Below are positions 1 to 11,574 of a stretch of 64,000 nt of DNA, one piece after another. Source of the DNA: Rana temporaria (taxonomy: Eukaryota; Chordata; Amphibia; Anura; Ranidae). Numbering within the stretch: the first letter of the stretch is position 1; every line of letters begins with the position of its first letter. The DNA lies in contig NC_053501.1 of assembly GCF_905171775.1 (NCBI RefSeq), positions 69,677,316-69,741,315 of the forward strand. The letters are read 5' to 3'. The notes below the pieces were generated by a model, which was given only the letters and a program-made list of their open reading frames with translations, made no database searches and was not told where the DNA came from. A program made the translations under genes and the position numbers.

Positions 1-212
1 ATGCCATTACCCTTAATAACCAGAAAGACCTCAACTCTGGGCCTTTTTGATTTAGGGGCCAATTTATAAAAGAGAGCGGATATCATTATATTTCACAAGG
101 TTACTTCACACCACAGCCTACATTTTACAGTCCATTCATAAAATGCAGACCATTACACAGAGCCAGCAGTGTCTTGTGGAATTCTGCCTGCTTAATGCAG
201 CAAAAAGAACTA

Positions 213-642
213 CAGTGTAACCTTGGTCTACGAGTAACCCGGTTAACGAGCGTTTTGAAAGACAAGCAACTTTTTTTTTTAATTCAGTGTTGTCTCGCAA
301 AACGAATTCAAGCTAATGGGGTGTGCAGTACCGCATTTAGCCTGAGGTGTGGGGGCGCCGGTGTCACTCGAAAATGAGGTAGCCGTTCGGAAATACTCTG
401 AATCAGTCCCATGTGTTTCCGAAGAATTACGAGATCAGCCGAGCTGTCCCGAATATTTACGAGGCTCTTCGGTGCCCCCCACCTCTGGCCACATGCGGTA
501 TTGCATGCCATAGAAGTCAATGCGGAACAAATAATCTTCGTTTCCATTGACTTCTATGGGGAAACTCGCCTTGATATGTGAGTGCTTTGGATTACAAGCA
601 TTCTCCTGAAACAGATTATGCTCGTAATCCAAGGTTCCACTG
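213..642. mobile_element. Mariner-type MITE, copy 1 (TA target site)
   Basis: The ends are inverted: it begins CAGTGTAACCTTGG and ends CCAAGGTTCCACTG, with TA on both sides (211-212, 643-644), as expected for Tc1/mariner insertion. The interior has no transposase. It shares the interior motif 'gcctgaggt...gggggcgc' and the 'gaagtcaatg' block with copies at 1091 and 41619. Family name not known to me. Confidence 0.75.
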
Positions 643-1090
643 TACTTGATAAGCCCTAGAATTCCAAAACTTGCAGAATCCTAAGTACAATTCTAAGGCA
701 CACATCTGTGCTTTATAAAATGTGCCAGGCCCTTTCTTGTAAGCAGCACTATAGCCTGTGGTAGGGACACACCGCTGCTTTTTAAATCACTTTGATACTG
801 GGTCAGACTTCTCTGACTTTGGCATAAACCCCACTACGTGCTCCTTGTCCAATAAGAGCACAGCCAACGGCCAATGAAGTACTCTTACTGGATGGGGAAG
901 GTGGCTGGAGGTAAGGGTTCAACACAAAGTTAAAAGACTTGGGTTCCTAGTATCAAAGTAAACCAAAATTAGAAAAGGGACATAGGAGGGACTTGTTGGC
1001 TAATAAAGGCATTAAACACCTTGTGATGCCACTATCAGGTAGGACTTTGATAAAAACGAGTAACTGTACACCATTCCTCTTTGTGTTATA
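643..1090. other. Intergenic, no feature seen
   Basis: No ORF, RNA gene or recognisable repeat end was found between the two mariner-type MITE copies. Confidence 0.5.
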
Positions 1091-1547
1091 CAGTGAAACC
1101 TCGGTTTAAGAGTAACTTGGTTTGAGAGCGTTTTGATTTGCGAGCAACCTTTTTTTTAAATTCTGACTCGGTTAGCGAGTGTTGACTAAATAAGCCTGCA
1201 GTACCTAATTTGGCCTGAGGTACAGGGGCGCAGAAGCCGAGCAGAGCTGAAAATAGTCCTGCAGTAACTCATTTGGCCTGAGGTACGGGGGCGCAGGAGC
1301 CGATAAAAGCCAAACACTGGCCTGCAGTACCTGATTTGACCTGAGGTACGGGGGCGCAGGAAACAAGCCTGAAGTGTCCTCGGTCTTTTTGGCCGTTTTC
1401 GGCGCTCTCTGGCGCCCCCCACCTCTGGCCGCATTCGCTATTGCATCCCATTGAAGTCAATGCGGAACAAATTATTTTCGTTTCCATTGACTTCAATGGT
1501 AAAACTCGCTTTGGAACGGATTATGCTCGTAATCGGAGGTTCAACTG
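1091..1547. mobile_element. Mariner-type MITE, copy 2, with internal triplication
   Basis: It begins CAGTGAAACCTCGG, ends GGAGGTTCAACTG and is flanked by TA (1089-1090, 1548-1549). Compared with copy 1 the interior carries three tandem versions, about 62 bp each, of a block containing 'ctgcagtacc' and 'ggggcgcag' (about 1195-1365). Copy 1 has a single version. Confidence 0.75.
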
Positions 1548-1680
1548 TATTGTTAAATAAGGCCTTGTGTTTAAAGAAGTCATGAGGTTTCTAGTGCTGT
1601 ACAATTATAGGTAGTATATAGGAAACACCCAAAAGGCATAAGGGTGTCTGTCATATGAACAATATAACTACACAGATTAC

Positions 1681-2554
1681 CCACTTGCCGACCAGCCGCT
1701 GCAGTTATACAGCGGCAGGTCAGCTCGGCTGCACGAGATCATGTAGCTATATGTCATCTCGCATTTCAGCCAATCAGGGCGCGCGCGGCTCCCGGTCCCG
1801 TCACCACACAGCTCCCGGTCCTGTCAGGGGGAGAAATGACTGACCGTCTGTTCATACAATGTATGAACAGCGATTTGTCATTTCCCCAATTCAGTTCCAC
1901 CCCCCCTTCAGTTAGAACACACCCAGGGAACATACTTAACCCCTTCCTCGCCCCCTAGTGTTAACCCCTTCCCTGCCAGTGGCATTTTTAAAGTAATCCA
2001 ATGCATTTTTATAGCACTGATCGCTATAAAAATGCAAATGGTCCCAAAAATGTGTCAAAAGTGTCCGAAGTGTCCGCCATAAGGTCGCAGTACCGATAAA
2101 AATCGCTGATCGCCGCCATTACTAGTAAAAAAAAAATATTAATAAAAATGCCATAAAACTATCCCCTATTTTGTAGACGCTATAACTTTTGCGCAAACCA
2201 ATCAATAAACGCTTTTTTTAGAAGAATAGGTAGAAGAATACGTATCGGCCTAAACTGAGGAAAAAACATTTTTTTTAGATATATTTTTGGGGATATTTAT
2301 TATAGCAAAAAGTAAAAAATATTCTTTTTTTTTTTCAAAATGATCGCTCTATTTTTGTTTATAGCGCAAAAACGAAAAACCGCAGATGTGATCAAATACC
2401 ACCAAAAGAAGGCTCTATTTGTGGGAAAAAGGACACCAATTTTGTTTGGGAGTCACGTTGCACGACAGCGCAATTGTCTGTTAAAGCGACGCAGTGCCGA
2501 ATCGCAAAAAGGGGCCCGGTCATTGACCAGCAATATGGTCTGGGGCTGAAGTGG
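1681..2554. mobile_element. Interspersed repeat with CCACTT/AAGTGG ends
   Basis: It starts CCACTTGCCGACC and ends GGGGCTGAAGTGG, so the ends are imperfect inverted repeats. The left part is GC-rich with palindromes ('ccgctgcagttatacagcgg') and the right part is A-rich. The small ORF inside has no recognisable domain. TTA/TTAA lies next to the ends but is not a clean duplication. Class not assigned. Confidence 0.5.
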
Positions 2555-2967
2555 TTAAAATGATTTGGTCATATACAAAGAGATAAATACACACTGGAAT
2601 TCTGGATACTAGCTCAATGTAGAGCTGCACGATTCTGCCCAAAATGAGAATCACGATTTCTTTTACTTAGAATAAAGATTGCGATTCTCGCGGCTTAATA
2701 TCTTTCACATTATACAAAAAAATTTGGGCTAACTTTACTGGTTATTTTTATTTTAAATTCATTAAAGTAATTTTTTCCAAAAAAATTGCATTTGAAAGAC
2801 CACTGCGCAAATACAGTGCGATATAAAATATTGCAACAACCACCGTTTTATTTGCCACAGCAGGGTGCCTGGAGCAGCATTTTCTCCCATAAAGATACAA
2901 ATGTAACATAGCCTTATATTACCATAGCTTTAAAGTAATACAACTTATAAACTGGCATATATACATA
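2555..2967. other. AT-rich stretch with a possible hAT end
   Basis: No gene. A motif 'gtagagctgcacgatt' at about 2619, followed by repeated 'gaatcacgat'/'gcgattctcg', resembles the end of vertebrate hAT elements, but no matching right end or target duplication was found. Confidence 0.3.
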
Positions 2968-3114
2968 TACACTATATTACCAAAAGTATTGGGACACCTG
3001 CTTTTACACACACATGAACTTTAATGGCATCCCCAGTCTTAGTCCGTAGGGTTCAATATTGAGTTGGCACAGCCTTTGCAGCTATAACAGCTTCAACAAA
3101 GTTTGGGAGTGTGT

Positions 3115-4305
3115 CAGGGGCGGACTGACCATTCAGGCACTCGGGCACTGCCCGAGGGCCCCATGCCACTAGGGGGCCCCATTAGGGTTGCCAGCCTCAG
3201 TAAAACCAGGGACAGTATGTGTTTTTTTTACATCTGTCCCTGAAATAATATGTATGTGTATACTGTGTGTATACTTTGTGTGTGTACTGTGTGTCTGTAT
3301 GTGTATTCTGTGTGTGTATACTGTGTATGTATTCTGTGTGTGTATACTGTGTATGTATACTGTATATGTGTGTGTGTGTATACTGTGTATGTATACTGTA
3401 TATGTGTGTGTATACTTTGTATGTATACTGTATATGTGTGTGTGTGTATACTGTATATGTGTGTGTATACTGTGTATGTATACTGTATATGTGTGTGTGT
3501 GTGTGTATACTGTGTATGTGTACTGTATATGTGTGTGTGTGTATACTGTGTATGTATACTGTATATGTGTGTGTGTGTATACTTTGTTTGTATACTGTAT
3601 ATGTGTGTGTGTGTATACTGTGTATGTGTACTGTATATGTGTGTGTGTGTGTGTGTGTATACTTTGTTTGTATACTGTATATGTGTGTGTGTGTATACTG
3701 TGTATGTGTACTGTATATGTGTGTGTGTGTATACTGTGTATGTGTACTGTATATGTGTGTGTGTATACTGTGTATGTATACCGTATATGTGTGTGTATAC
3801 TGTGTATGTATACTGTATATGTATACTGTGTATGTATACTGTATATGTGTGTGTGTGTATACTGTATATGTGTGTGTATACTGTGTATGTATACTGTATA
3901 TGTGTGTGTGTATACTGTGTATGTATACTGTATATGTGTGTGTGTATACTGTATATGTGTGTGTATACTGTGTATGTGTACTGTATATGTGTGTGTGTAT
4001 ACTGTGTACTGTATATGTGTGTGTATACTGTGTATGTGTACTGTATATGTGTGTGTGTATACTGTGTATGTATACTGTACATGTGTGTGTGTATACTGTG
4101 TATGTGTACTGTATATGTGTGTGTGTATACTGTGTATGTATACTGTATATGTGTGTGTGTGTATACTGTGTGTGTATACTGTATATGTGTGTATACTGTG
4201 TGGCCCCATAATCGATTGCCTGGGGGCCCCATAATCTCCTATTGCCTGGGGGCCGTATAATCTTCTTTTGCCCGGGGGGCCCCATGAGTTGTCAGTCCGC
4301 CCCTG
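3115..4305. mobile_element. Non-autonomous hAT element with minisatellite core
   Basis: Terminal inverted repeats are CAGGGGCGGACTGAC and GTCAGTCCGCCCCTG. The flanks are gagtgtgt (3107-3114) and gagtgtat (4306-4313), an 8-bp hAT-type duplication with one difference. Subterminal 'gggggcccc' blocks sit at both ends and the middle is almost wholly a tandem array. No transposase. Confidence 0.85.
3250..4205. repeat. TG/TATACTG-type minisatellite
   Basis: About 950 bp built from variants of 'tgtgtatactgtgtatg' and 'tatactgtatatgtgtg', with units of roughly 25-50 bp. Purines and pyrimidines alternate throughout, which favours Z-DNA and cruciform forms. Long open frames in five frames are a by-product of the periodicity. 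Confidence 0.9.
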
Positions 4306-4460
4306 GAGTGTATCTATGGGAAGGTTTCACCATTTTTCAAAAGCGCATTTTTGAGGTCAGGCGCTGATGTTGGACAAGAGGTGTTCTATTGGGTTTCTCC
4401 ATCCCAAACTCGCTCCTCCGTGTCTTTATGGACTTTGGTTTGTGCACTGGCCCAAATCCG

Positions 4461-4897
4461 ATTTTTTGGATTTTCATCAAATTTATTTTAGTAAAATGCC
4501 TTTGGTGTAAAAATCTATCTAAATGTTTTCTATTTAAGATACAATAATAATTTAGTTTATTCAGCATGAAATGGAGCTTAGTTATGTAGCATGAGGCTGT
4601 ATATTCGGCAATATTTACATTTTTAGTAAACTCATTCAAGGAATCCAAGCTCTGCAACCTGAAATAACATGCACTGCATTGATGCATTCACAAAATATCA
4701 CAGTAACCATGAGATAAAACAAAGTTCAGGAATATTCCTTTATCCTATTGTTCTGCAAAACTATGTACACTACGAACTGTTCCGCTTCTTATATCGCTGT
4801 TTTACTAACCTGACAGCTTATTATTCTAAATCGCAAACCTTAATTTTTTTTGCAAATATTAAGGATTCTAACTACCAGCAAGAATAAGTCCTTACAT
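4461..4897. other. Intergenic, no feature seen
   Basis: AT-rich sequence with short meaningless ORFs. No recognisable repeat end or gene. Confidence 0.5.
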
Positions 4898-4901
4898 TTA
4901 A

Positions 4902-6067
4902 AGAGCACCTGTCATTTCAGATCCATCATGGCAGCGCCTGTTAGCGGGAATCCACTCACCTGACGCCACCACGTCCCTCATCTTGTTGTGTCACAAAATG
5001 GATTATCCGCCTCCACTTGTCATCAGTTGGTCTGGTGACATGTATTTGATGACGGACAGTATTATTGTTACATCTCTATTTTGAATCCTATTCATATTTT
5101 AACCTTGTACATCATGATACTTCCGATTTTGTATTTATATTATGTAATACATTTATAGGCCCAGATCCACAAAGAAATTACGCCGGCGTATCTATTGATA
5201 CGCCGCGTAATTTCTAAGATGCTCCGTCATATCTTGTTTTGTATCCACAAAACAAGATACGACTGAATGGGGGCTCGATCCGACTGGCGTACGTCTTAGT
5301 ACGCCGTCGGATCTTAGGTGCATATTTACGCTGGCCGCTAGGTGTCGCTTCAGTCGATTTCCGCGTTGAATATGCAAATTAGCTAGATACGCCAATCCAC
5401 AAACGTGCGTCCGCCCGGCGCTTTTTTTTACGTCGTTTCCGTAAGGCTTTTTTCGGCGTAACGTTACCCCTGCTCTATGAGGTGTACGCAATGTTAAGTA
5501 TGGACATCGGGCCAGCGTCGAATTGTCCGTCGTGTACGTTGTTTGCCTAAAACGTTCGCGAATAGGGCTTTGCGTAGAATTATGTTCACGTCGAAAGCAT
5601 TGGCTAGTTGCAGGTTAATTTCAAGCATGCGCACTGGGATACCCCCACGGACGGTGCATGCGCCGTTAAAAAAAACGTCAATTACGTGGGGTCAATAGGA
5701 ATTACCATAAAACACGCCCCCATCTCATCTATTTGAATTGCGCGCCCTTACGCCGACACAGTTACACTATGCCGCCGTAACTTACGGCGCAAATTCTTTG
5801 TGTATACGGAAAATACGCTGTAAGTTACGGCGGCGTAGCGTATCTGAGATGCGCCAGGGTACGTGGATCTGGCCCATAATCTTTTTTATGATTTTTTGAG
5901 TTTATTTTTGTTGCCTTTAAAATCCCGCCTCCAGAGGTTTTTTTCTATTTCACCTTGTTGTGTCACTGCCGCATCACCAGCCGTCCCATTAAAGTGAATG
6001 TGACTGTTGGTGAGTCAACAGCGGGTCAGAGGAGGAGCCACTGCAGGACAGAAATGACAGTTGCGCT
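4902..6067. mobile_element. T2/Kolobok-type MITE carrying a nested MITE
   Basis: It is flanked by TTAA (4898-4901, 6068-6071). The ends are AGAGCACCTGTCATTTC and GAAATGACAGTTGCGCT, which are inverted repeats. TTAA plus an AG-rich start is the signature of T2/Kolobok MITEs described in Xenopus. A separate MITE at 5158-5875 occupies the middle. Confidence 0.75.
5158..5875. mobile_element. GGGCCAGAT-family MITE, copy A (3-bp target site)
   Basis: The ends are GGCCCAGATCCAC and GTGGATCTGGCCC, flanked by ATA on both sides (5155-5157, 5876-5878). The interior is GC-rich with repeated 'acgccggcgta' and 'acgtcgttt' motifs shared with copies at 6996, 19737 and 32275. No coding capacity. A 3-bp duplication suggests PIF/Harbinger or a similar group. 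Confidence 0.8.
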
Positions 6068-6839
6068 TTAAAAAATTAAGATTGAAATCAAATCCACCCT
6101 GTATGAAACTGCTTTCTCTTGGCAAGTATTAAAATAGCGATAAACAAATCAAGACTGGCACTGCCCTGTGTACTGTGGGTAAAGCTGTGCCTATAGTGTA
6201 TGGGGTGGAAGAATTCTGTTTGCCACGTTAGTCACTAACTGTCAGCTTTTTCAAGTATACGGCAGTTTATCATTTTCAGTACTATTATAGGTTTATCATA
6301 GGTCTGCTCTCAGACTCTAAAATCTCCATGCTGTTAGCAGGATTATAGATGGAAAGGGCTGGAAATGATCGGACGAGGGGGATTGGGGGGGATTACATGT
6401 GTGAGATAATAAAATACATGATACAAAATCCATATGTGCTGATATTCTGTGTATTATAATCCCAGATAAATACCTTCTATAATGTCATGTATATGATGCT
6501 CCATGGCAGATCCTCTCCCCAGCAGCAGTGTCACAACCGCTGCCTTCGATCTGTAATGACCCCGTTCGTGTTTTTTCAGAAATACTCATCAAGCAAAATC
6601 CTATTCATTGCAATGGCCCCTGATCACATTTCAGCATTTTGTTACTTTTCAGGCAGATTTAAAAAAAAAATCCCCATAGACTTCAATAGAAAAAATCCTG
6701 AACAGTGAGAAATTTGCATTTTTTCAGCTCAAACAGCTCCTCTCCCCTTTTCTTGCATCACTCCGCACCTTACATAGGTTTCTATTGGCCACAGCGAAAA
6801 CACCTAAATGAAAAACGCCTATAATATTTGCAAATCTGC
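6068..6839. other. Intergenic, no feature seen
   Basis: No gene, RNA or clear repeat boundary. The A-rich array begins near its right edge. Confidence 0.5.
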
Positions 6840-8668
6840 TAAAAATGGCAAAAAAATAAAATAAAAATAACACTCTAAAATGGCAAAAAAAAAAACACTC
6901 TAAAATGACTAAAAAAAATAAATAAAAAACACTCTAAAATGCCTAAAAAAAAAACATTCTAAAATGCCTAAAAAAATAAAATAAAAAAACACTCTGGGCC
7001 AGATTCACAAAGGTTAGCGGATCTTTAGATCCGTGTAACCTATGTGAATTAAGATCCGCCCTCGCAAGTTTGTGAGGAAAGTGTCAAATTCACAACACAC
7101 TTACCTCCAAACTTGCGACGGCGGATCCTAACTCCCCCAGCGGAATTCAAATTCCGCGGCTAGGGGAGTGTCATATTTAAATCAGGCGCGCTCCCGCGCC
7201 GATTTAAATACGCATGCGTCGTCCGGGGAATTTCCCGGCGTGCATTGCTCCCACTGACGTCAATAGGACGTCAGTGGTTGCGACGTGAGCGGGACTTGCG
7301 ACGCGCGTGTTCGTGAATCGGCGTACGCAAACGACGTAGGAAAATTCAAAATCGACGCGGGAACGACGGCCATACTTAACAATACTTACCCCTGCTTTTA
7401 GAAAGGGTAAGTATACGACGGAAAACCGCTACGGAAACGACGTAAGAACACAGCGTCGGGTCCGCGTACGTTCGTGAATTTCGCGTATCTCGCTGATTTA
7501 CATATTATTCAGTGTAAATCAGCGGGAACGCCCCCGGCGCCATTTTTAAATCAAAAAAAAGATCCGACAGTGTAACACAGTGTGACACTGTCGGATCTCA
7601 GCCCTATCTATGCGTATCTGATTCTATAAATCAGGTGCATAGATAGGACCAGTAAAAATCCGAGATACGATGGTGTATCTGAGATACTCCATCGTATCTC
7701 TTTTGTGAATCTGGCCCTCTAAAATGCCCAAAAAAATAAATAAAATAAAAACACTCAAAAATGCCTACAACAAGAAAAAAAAGTGCTAAAAAATGCCTGA
7801 AAACGCTCAGCTTAAGTGTAAATGTAGGCTAAAAGAATAATGCTGTATGGCTAAAAAAATAACACTCTAAAATGCCTAAAAAAAATAACACTCTAAAATG
7901 CCAAAAAAAAATAACACTCTAAAATGCCAAAAAAAAATAACACTCTAAAATGCCAAAAAAAACACTCTAAAATTACTAAAAATAAATAAATAAATAAAAA
8001 ACACTCTAACATGCCTAAAAAAACACTTAAAAAAACACTCTAAAATGCCTAAAAAAATAAAAAAAAACACTCAAAAATGCCTACAACAAGAAAACAAAGT
8101 GCTAAAAAATGCCTGAAAACGCTCAGCTCAAGTGTAAATGTAGGCTAAAAGAATATTGCTGTATGGCAAAAAAAAAAAAACACTCTAAAATGAAAAAAAA
8201 GAAAAAACACTCTAAAATGACAAAAAAAGATATTAATAAATAAAAACCACTCTAAAATGCCTAAAAAAATAAAATAAAAAAAAATCTAAAATGCCTAGAC
8301 AAATTAAATAAAAAAACACTCAAAAATGCCTACAACAGGAAAAAAAAAAAGTGATAAAAAATGCCTGAAAACGCTCAGCTCAAGTGTAAATGTAGGCTAA
8401 AAGAATATTGCTGTATGGCAAAAAAAAAAAACACTCTAAAATGAAAAAAAAGAAAAAACACTCTAAAATGACAAAAAAAGATATTAATAAATAAAAACCA
8501 CTCTAAAATGCCTAAAAAAATAAAATAAAAAAAAATCTAAAATGCCTAGACAAATTAAATAAAAAAACACTCAAAAATGCCTACAACAGGAAAAAAAAAA
8601 AGTGCTAAAAAATGCCTGAAAACGCTCAGCTCAAGTGTAAATGTAGGCTAAAAGAATATTGCTGTATG
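6840..8668. repeat. A-rich tandem array with 240-bp higher-order units
   Basis: The short unit is 'cactctaaaatgcc' followed by an A run. From about 8160 to 8650 two near-identical 240-bp blocks follow each other, each ending with 'aacgctcagctcaagtgtaa'. A partial version sits near 7760-7850. A MITE (6996-7717) interrupts the array between 'aacactct' and 'tctaaaatgcc'. Confidence 0.85.
6996..7717. mobile_element. GGGCCAGAT-family MITE, copy B
   Basis: It begins GGGCCAGATTCAC, ends GTGAATCTGGCCC and is flanked by TCT (6993-6995, 7718-7720). It sits inside the A-rich array, so the empty site is evident. Contains internal palindromes around 'gatccgacagtgt'. No ORF. Confidence 0.85.
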
Positions 8669-9124
8669 TATGACTTTATGGTGACTACATTGTGTATGCA
8701 TTGTGTATTAATTTTTTCTAATACACTTTAATATTTTATTTGGAAAAAAGAAATAAAACAATTGTAAGGTCATCCAAGCCCATAATTACATAATCACACT
8801 TTTCATGCCACCTATTAGACTGAACATACTTAGCGTCTATGGAAAGGGATGAGGCGTGAGATCGGACTCACCCGGGGGAACACAACATGCACTGTCTGCT
8901 GTTACCAACATCCAAACAGGAGATTTTCTAAATCACCCCTCCCCCAAAAATGACAGCTTTCAGTTATCCTTCGCTTATCTCCATCCAATCTAACCTAAAT
9001 TGTCTGCATTGCACAACCATCTAAAGTCTGAAGGTCCCTTTAATCTGCCAGGTCCTTTGAGTACAAAGGCATAGAGGATGAATGCTCTATGGTAGAACAT
9101 TGTCTTGGAGCACTGGGGTTATGG
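8669..9124. other. Intergenic, no feature seen
   Basis: No gene or clear repeat. A LINE-type tail begins at its right edge. Confidence 0.4.
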
Positions 9125-9262
9125 GTTTAAACCCTAACTAAGATACCAGCTGCATGGAGTTTGCATATTCTCCTTGTGCTTGCATGGTTTCCTCCTACAC
9201 TCCATGGACATGTTGATAGGTTAGTTGGCTTCTGTCTCAATTGGCCCCTGTATGTGTATGTA

Positions 9263-9501
9263 GAGGGGCCGCCATCAGGGGGGTAGAGGCATTACACCTG
9301 TAAGGGGCCCGGCTGCCCCCCGTTTTAAATTTTTTTATTCTGACCCCCCACCCCACCTTTAGTAAGCAGAGGCCGCCCACCCCCCCCCCCCTGTTTTTTT
9401 TTTTTTTTGTCTGACTTTAGCAACTCGTGGCAGAAGAGAAGACTTCACTTGACTTTGTTTTATTTGTGTAAGGGGCCCCAAAATGTGTGCTGGCTGCCCT
9501 G
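9263..9501. mobile_element. Short hAT MITE
   Basis: It begins GAGGGGCCGCCATCAG and ends GGCTGCCCTG. The flanks tgtatgta (9255-9262) and tgtatgca (9502-9509) form an 8-bp duplication with one difference. 'ggggcccc' blocks lie near the ends. 239 bp, non-coding. Confidence 0.7.
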
Positions 9502-9524
9502 TGTATGCATGTGAGATCAGGATC

Positions 9525-9946
9525 TAAAGCTGGCCATGCATGGTGCACATTTTGGCTTGATCTTGATGTATTTGCCCCGTGGGCATGGGCGTCCGCTCCA
9601 TAGGGCAAGGGGGGGCAATCGTTTTAGCTGCGCTATTCGGCCGCTAGTGGGGCACGTTTAACCCCCGCTAGCTTTGAAGAAAGGGTTAAATGCGACTGTG
9701 TATCGCCGCTGCCGAAGAGCCCCTCCCTAAAAAAAATTTAGCGGACGCCTATGCCCGTGGGCAGTCCTGTCAGAATGTGATTGAGGATTTGAAGGAAGCA
9801 ATGGAAAATTGTCAGCTGAAAAGCACCTTCATCCAATCAGATGCAGGCACTGTTTGGGTAGTGTGACAGCTGTCAGACTAAAATATCCCCGATGGGAGAT
9901 TCCCTACAGGCTGAATGAAAACTGTCTGTGTATGGGGCCAGCTTTA
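9525..9946. mobile_element. MITE with TAAAGCTGGCC ends
   Basis: The left end TAAAGCTGGCCATGC and right end GGGGCCAGCTTTA are inverted. It separates two parts of an L2-type fragment and itself hosts a 170-bp hAT MITE at 9584-9753. Target duplication unclear. Confidence 0.55.
9584..9753. mobile_element. 170-bp hAT MITE (CATGGGCGTCCGC family)
   Basis: The ends are CATGGGCGTCCGC and GCGGACGCCTATG, and the 8-bp duplication cccgtggg is exact (9576-9583, 9754-9761). It is the short relative of the 1.3 kb element at 27803-29140, sharing 'ctccatagggcaagggg', 'acccccgctag' and 'atgcgactg'. Confidence 0.85.
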
Positions 9947-10016
9947 GATTGTAAGCTCCTTGCAGCACTGATGTGACTGTATAATATGTACATAGTCAGT
10001 GCTATATGAATACCTG

Positions 10017-10050
10017 TACAGTAAAACCTTGCTTTGAGAGCGTTTGTAAT
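10017..10050. mobile_element. Mariner-type MITE left-end fragment
   Basis: 'tacagtaaaaccttgctttg' followed by 'agagcgttt' matches the left end of the elements at 213 and 1091. The rest is missing. Confidence 0.5.
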
Positions 10051-10107
10051 AAATAAATAAGGTCCTCTTCAGGGCCACATATTTCATTTTTTTCCAGCCT
10101 GACACTA

Positions 10108-10500
10108 AGGCTCAATTCACACCTATGCATGTTGCTTTTGAGCAGTTTTGCGGTGCTTGCTGCGTTTTTTGACGTGCGTTTTTACAGCGATTTGCGTTTT
10201 TTTTTTTTTTTTAGCCAGTAATTTTTATTTTTTTACATTTCCTTTAATAACCAGCTATAAACAGTTTAAAAAAAACGCAAATTGCGGCAAAATCGTGGTA
10301 CTTGCGTTTTGGATGCAGGTCCATTGAATTCTATTGCATGCAAAACGCTGCTTTTTGCAGGAAAAAAAGTCCCGGACCCTTTCCAAAAATGCAGAGGCAC
10401 AAAAAAGCATTGATGTGAACATGTTCCGTAGGAAACCATGTTAAAAAATGTCCCTGCATTTCTGCGAAATGCATGAAAAAAAGCATTAGTGTGACGAGCA
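10108..10500. mobile_element. MITE-like repeat, 'ttcacacctatgca' end
   Basis: The left part 'ggctcaattcacacctatgc' and the right part 'gcattagtgtgacgagc' are degenerate inverted ends, with internal 'tgcgttttt' against 'aaaaacgca' symmetry. Boundaries are approximate. Confidence 0.45.
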
Positions 10501-10564
10501 TCTTGTGACCTCAGAGTATAAAACCTCTTATGGGGAGAAGCCAGTGACTTGTCCTCAATGTTCC

Positions 10565-10850
10565 CCTAACGGGGAAGTTCCTTCACTGACTGCGCAGGCG
10601 CAAACTTCCCGACGGAAATCTCCGAACCTCGCCCGGCATCCAGGCTCATTCTTTAACATCCCCGTGGACTGGAGGATGTTAAAAAAAGAGCCAGGAGGCC
10701 GAGCGAGCGCAGCGAGGACGTGAGGCCGACTGGCCACTTACCTCGAAATCCAAGTCGCCCTGCATCCCGGCCGCGGTTCGGGGATTTCCGTCAGCAAGTT
10801 TGCGCCTGCGCAGTCCTTGAAGGAACTTTCCCGATAGCTGGAACCATCTC
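10565..10850. repeat. GC-rich foldback repeat
   Basis: The left arm 'actgcgcaggcgcaaacttc' pairs with the right arm 'gaagtttgcgcctgcgcagt' with small differences, and the arms continue through 'cggaaatctccgaacc' against 'ggttcggggatttccg'. A smaller hairpin around 'aacatcc...ggatgtt' fills the centre. Overlapping ORFs are palindrome artefacts. Confidence 0.6.
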
Positions 10851-10939
10851 AGCACATCAGCTTGCGCATGCGCTGGAACTTCCACGATACCTGGAACCAG
10901 CACGGCAGATCGCCGACACTCATATACTGAAACTATTCT

Positions 10940-11574
10940 GGATCCATGGTTCAAGTCTAAATATTACATCTTCATAAAGTTCAACTACAATTGGCTCCTC
11001 ACTCATTTCGTAGTTTTATTAAAATGATGCCTTTAGGAAATCATCCAAGTATTTGCACTAAATTCTAGTAAAATATTTGTTTTACAAAGATAATTGCAAA
11101 AATGACTAAGAAGCCTAATATTTCTACACCAACCTATATTCTAGGACAACACACATTGTTCATATGAAGGTGATGTGTAGATAATTACCATCCCCCCCGA
11201 CGGTCCCTGCTGAGAGATCCGTCTACACAGGAGCTTCATGAATAACCCCGGATGATGAAAGAAACATTATGAAGTGCGCAATGTCGCAGCATCTGCCTGT
11301 CAACTCATACAGTCATGTCCTTGTCACTTATCATCTAATGGCATCACGGTGGGACCATTACTGTCATTCCTGGATCTCCATTGGCAGCTCTTATTCTCTG
11401 ACAGTCCTTCTGGTATTGGTGCAGTCCTTCCACTCAGTTCACCAGCAGTGCCAGGGCAGCCAATCAGTATTATGGCTGTACAACAAGAGACAATGCAAAC
11501 ACACTTCTCATTGGACGAGAGAACCCCCCCCCATCTGTGTTTGGTGACCCTCCATCAGTAGAGGTTGCCAATCA
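10940..11574. other. Intergenic, no feature seen
   Basis: Short ORFs here show no domain. It lies between the foldback and the tandem array downstream of ANKRD63. Confidence 0.5.

Larger units (their letters stand above)
2968..4460. mobile_element. Tc1-like transposon relic, split by a hAT
   Basis: The left end 'actatattaccaaaagtat' followed by 'tgggacacc' is the start typical of a Tc1-like family common in fish and frogs. The same element resumes at 4314 ('ctatgggaaggtttcacc') after the hAT at 3115-4305. The right part fades near 4460 and no intact transposase remains. Confidence 0.6.
9125..10016 (+). mobile_element. L2/CR1-type LINE 3' fragment, interrupted
   Basis: The 'ctgcatggagtttgcatatt', 'tgtgcttgcatggtttcctc' and 'gattgtaagctccttgcagc' blocks match the familiar 3' region of L2-like LINEs in fish and amphibians. 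They are separated by a hAT (9263-9501) and a MITE (9525-9946). No reverse transcriptase is left. Confidence 0.6.

Noticed and set aside
3169..4285. Six open frames over 300 codons on both strands
   Set aside because: Alternating TG/TA minisatellite; repetitive peptides with no biology behind them.
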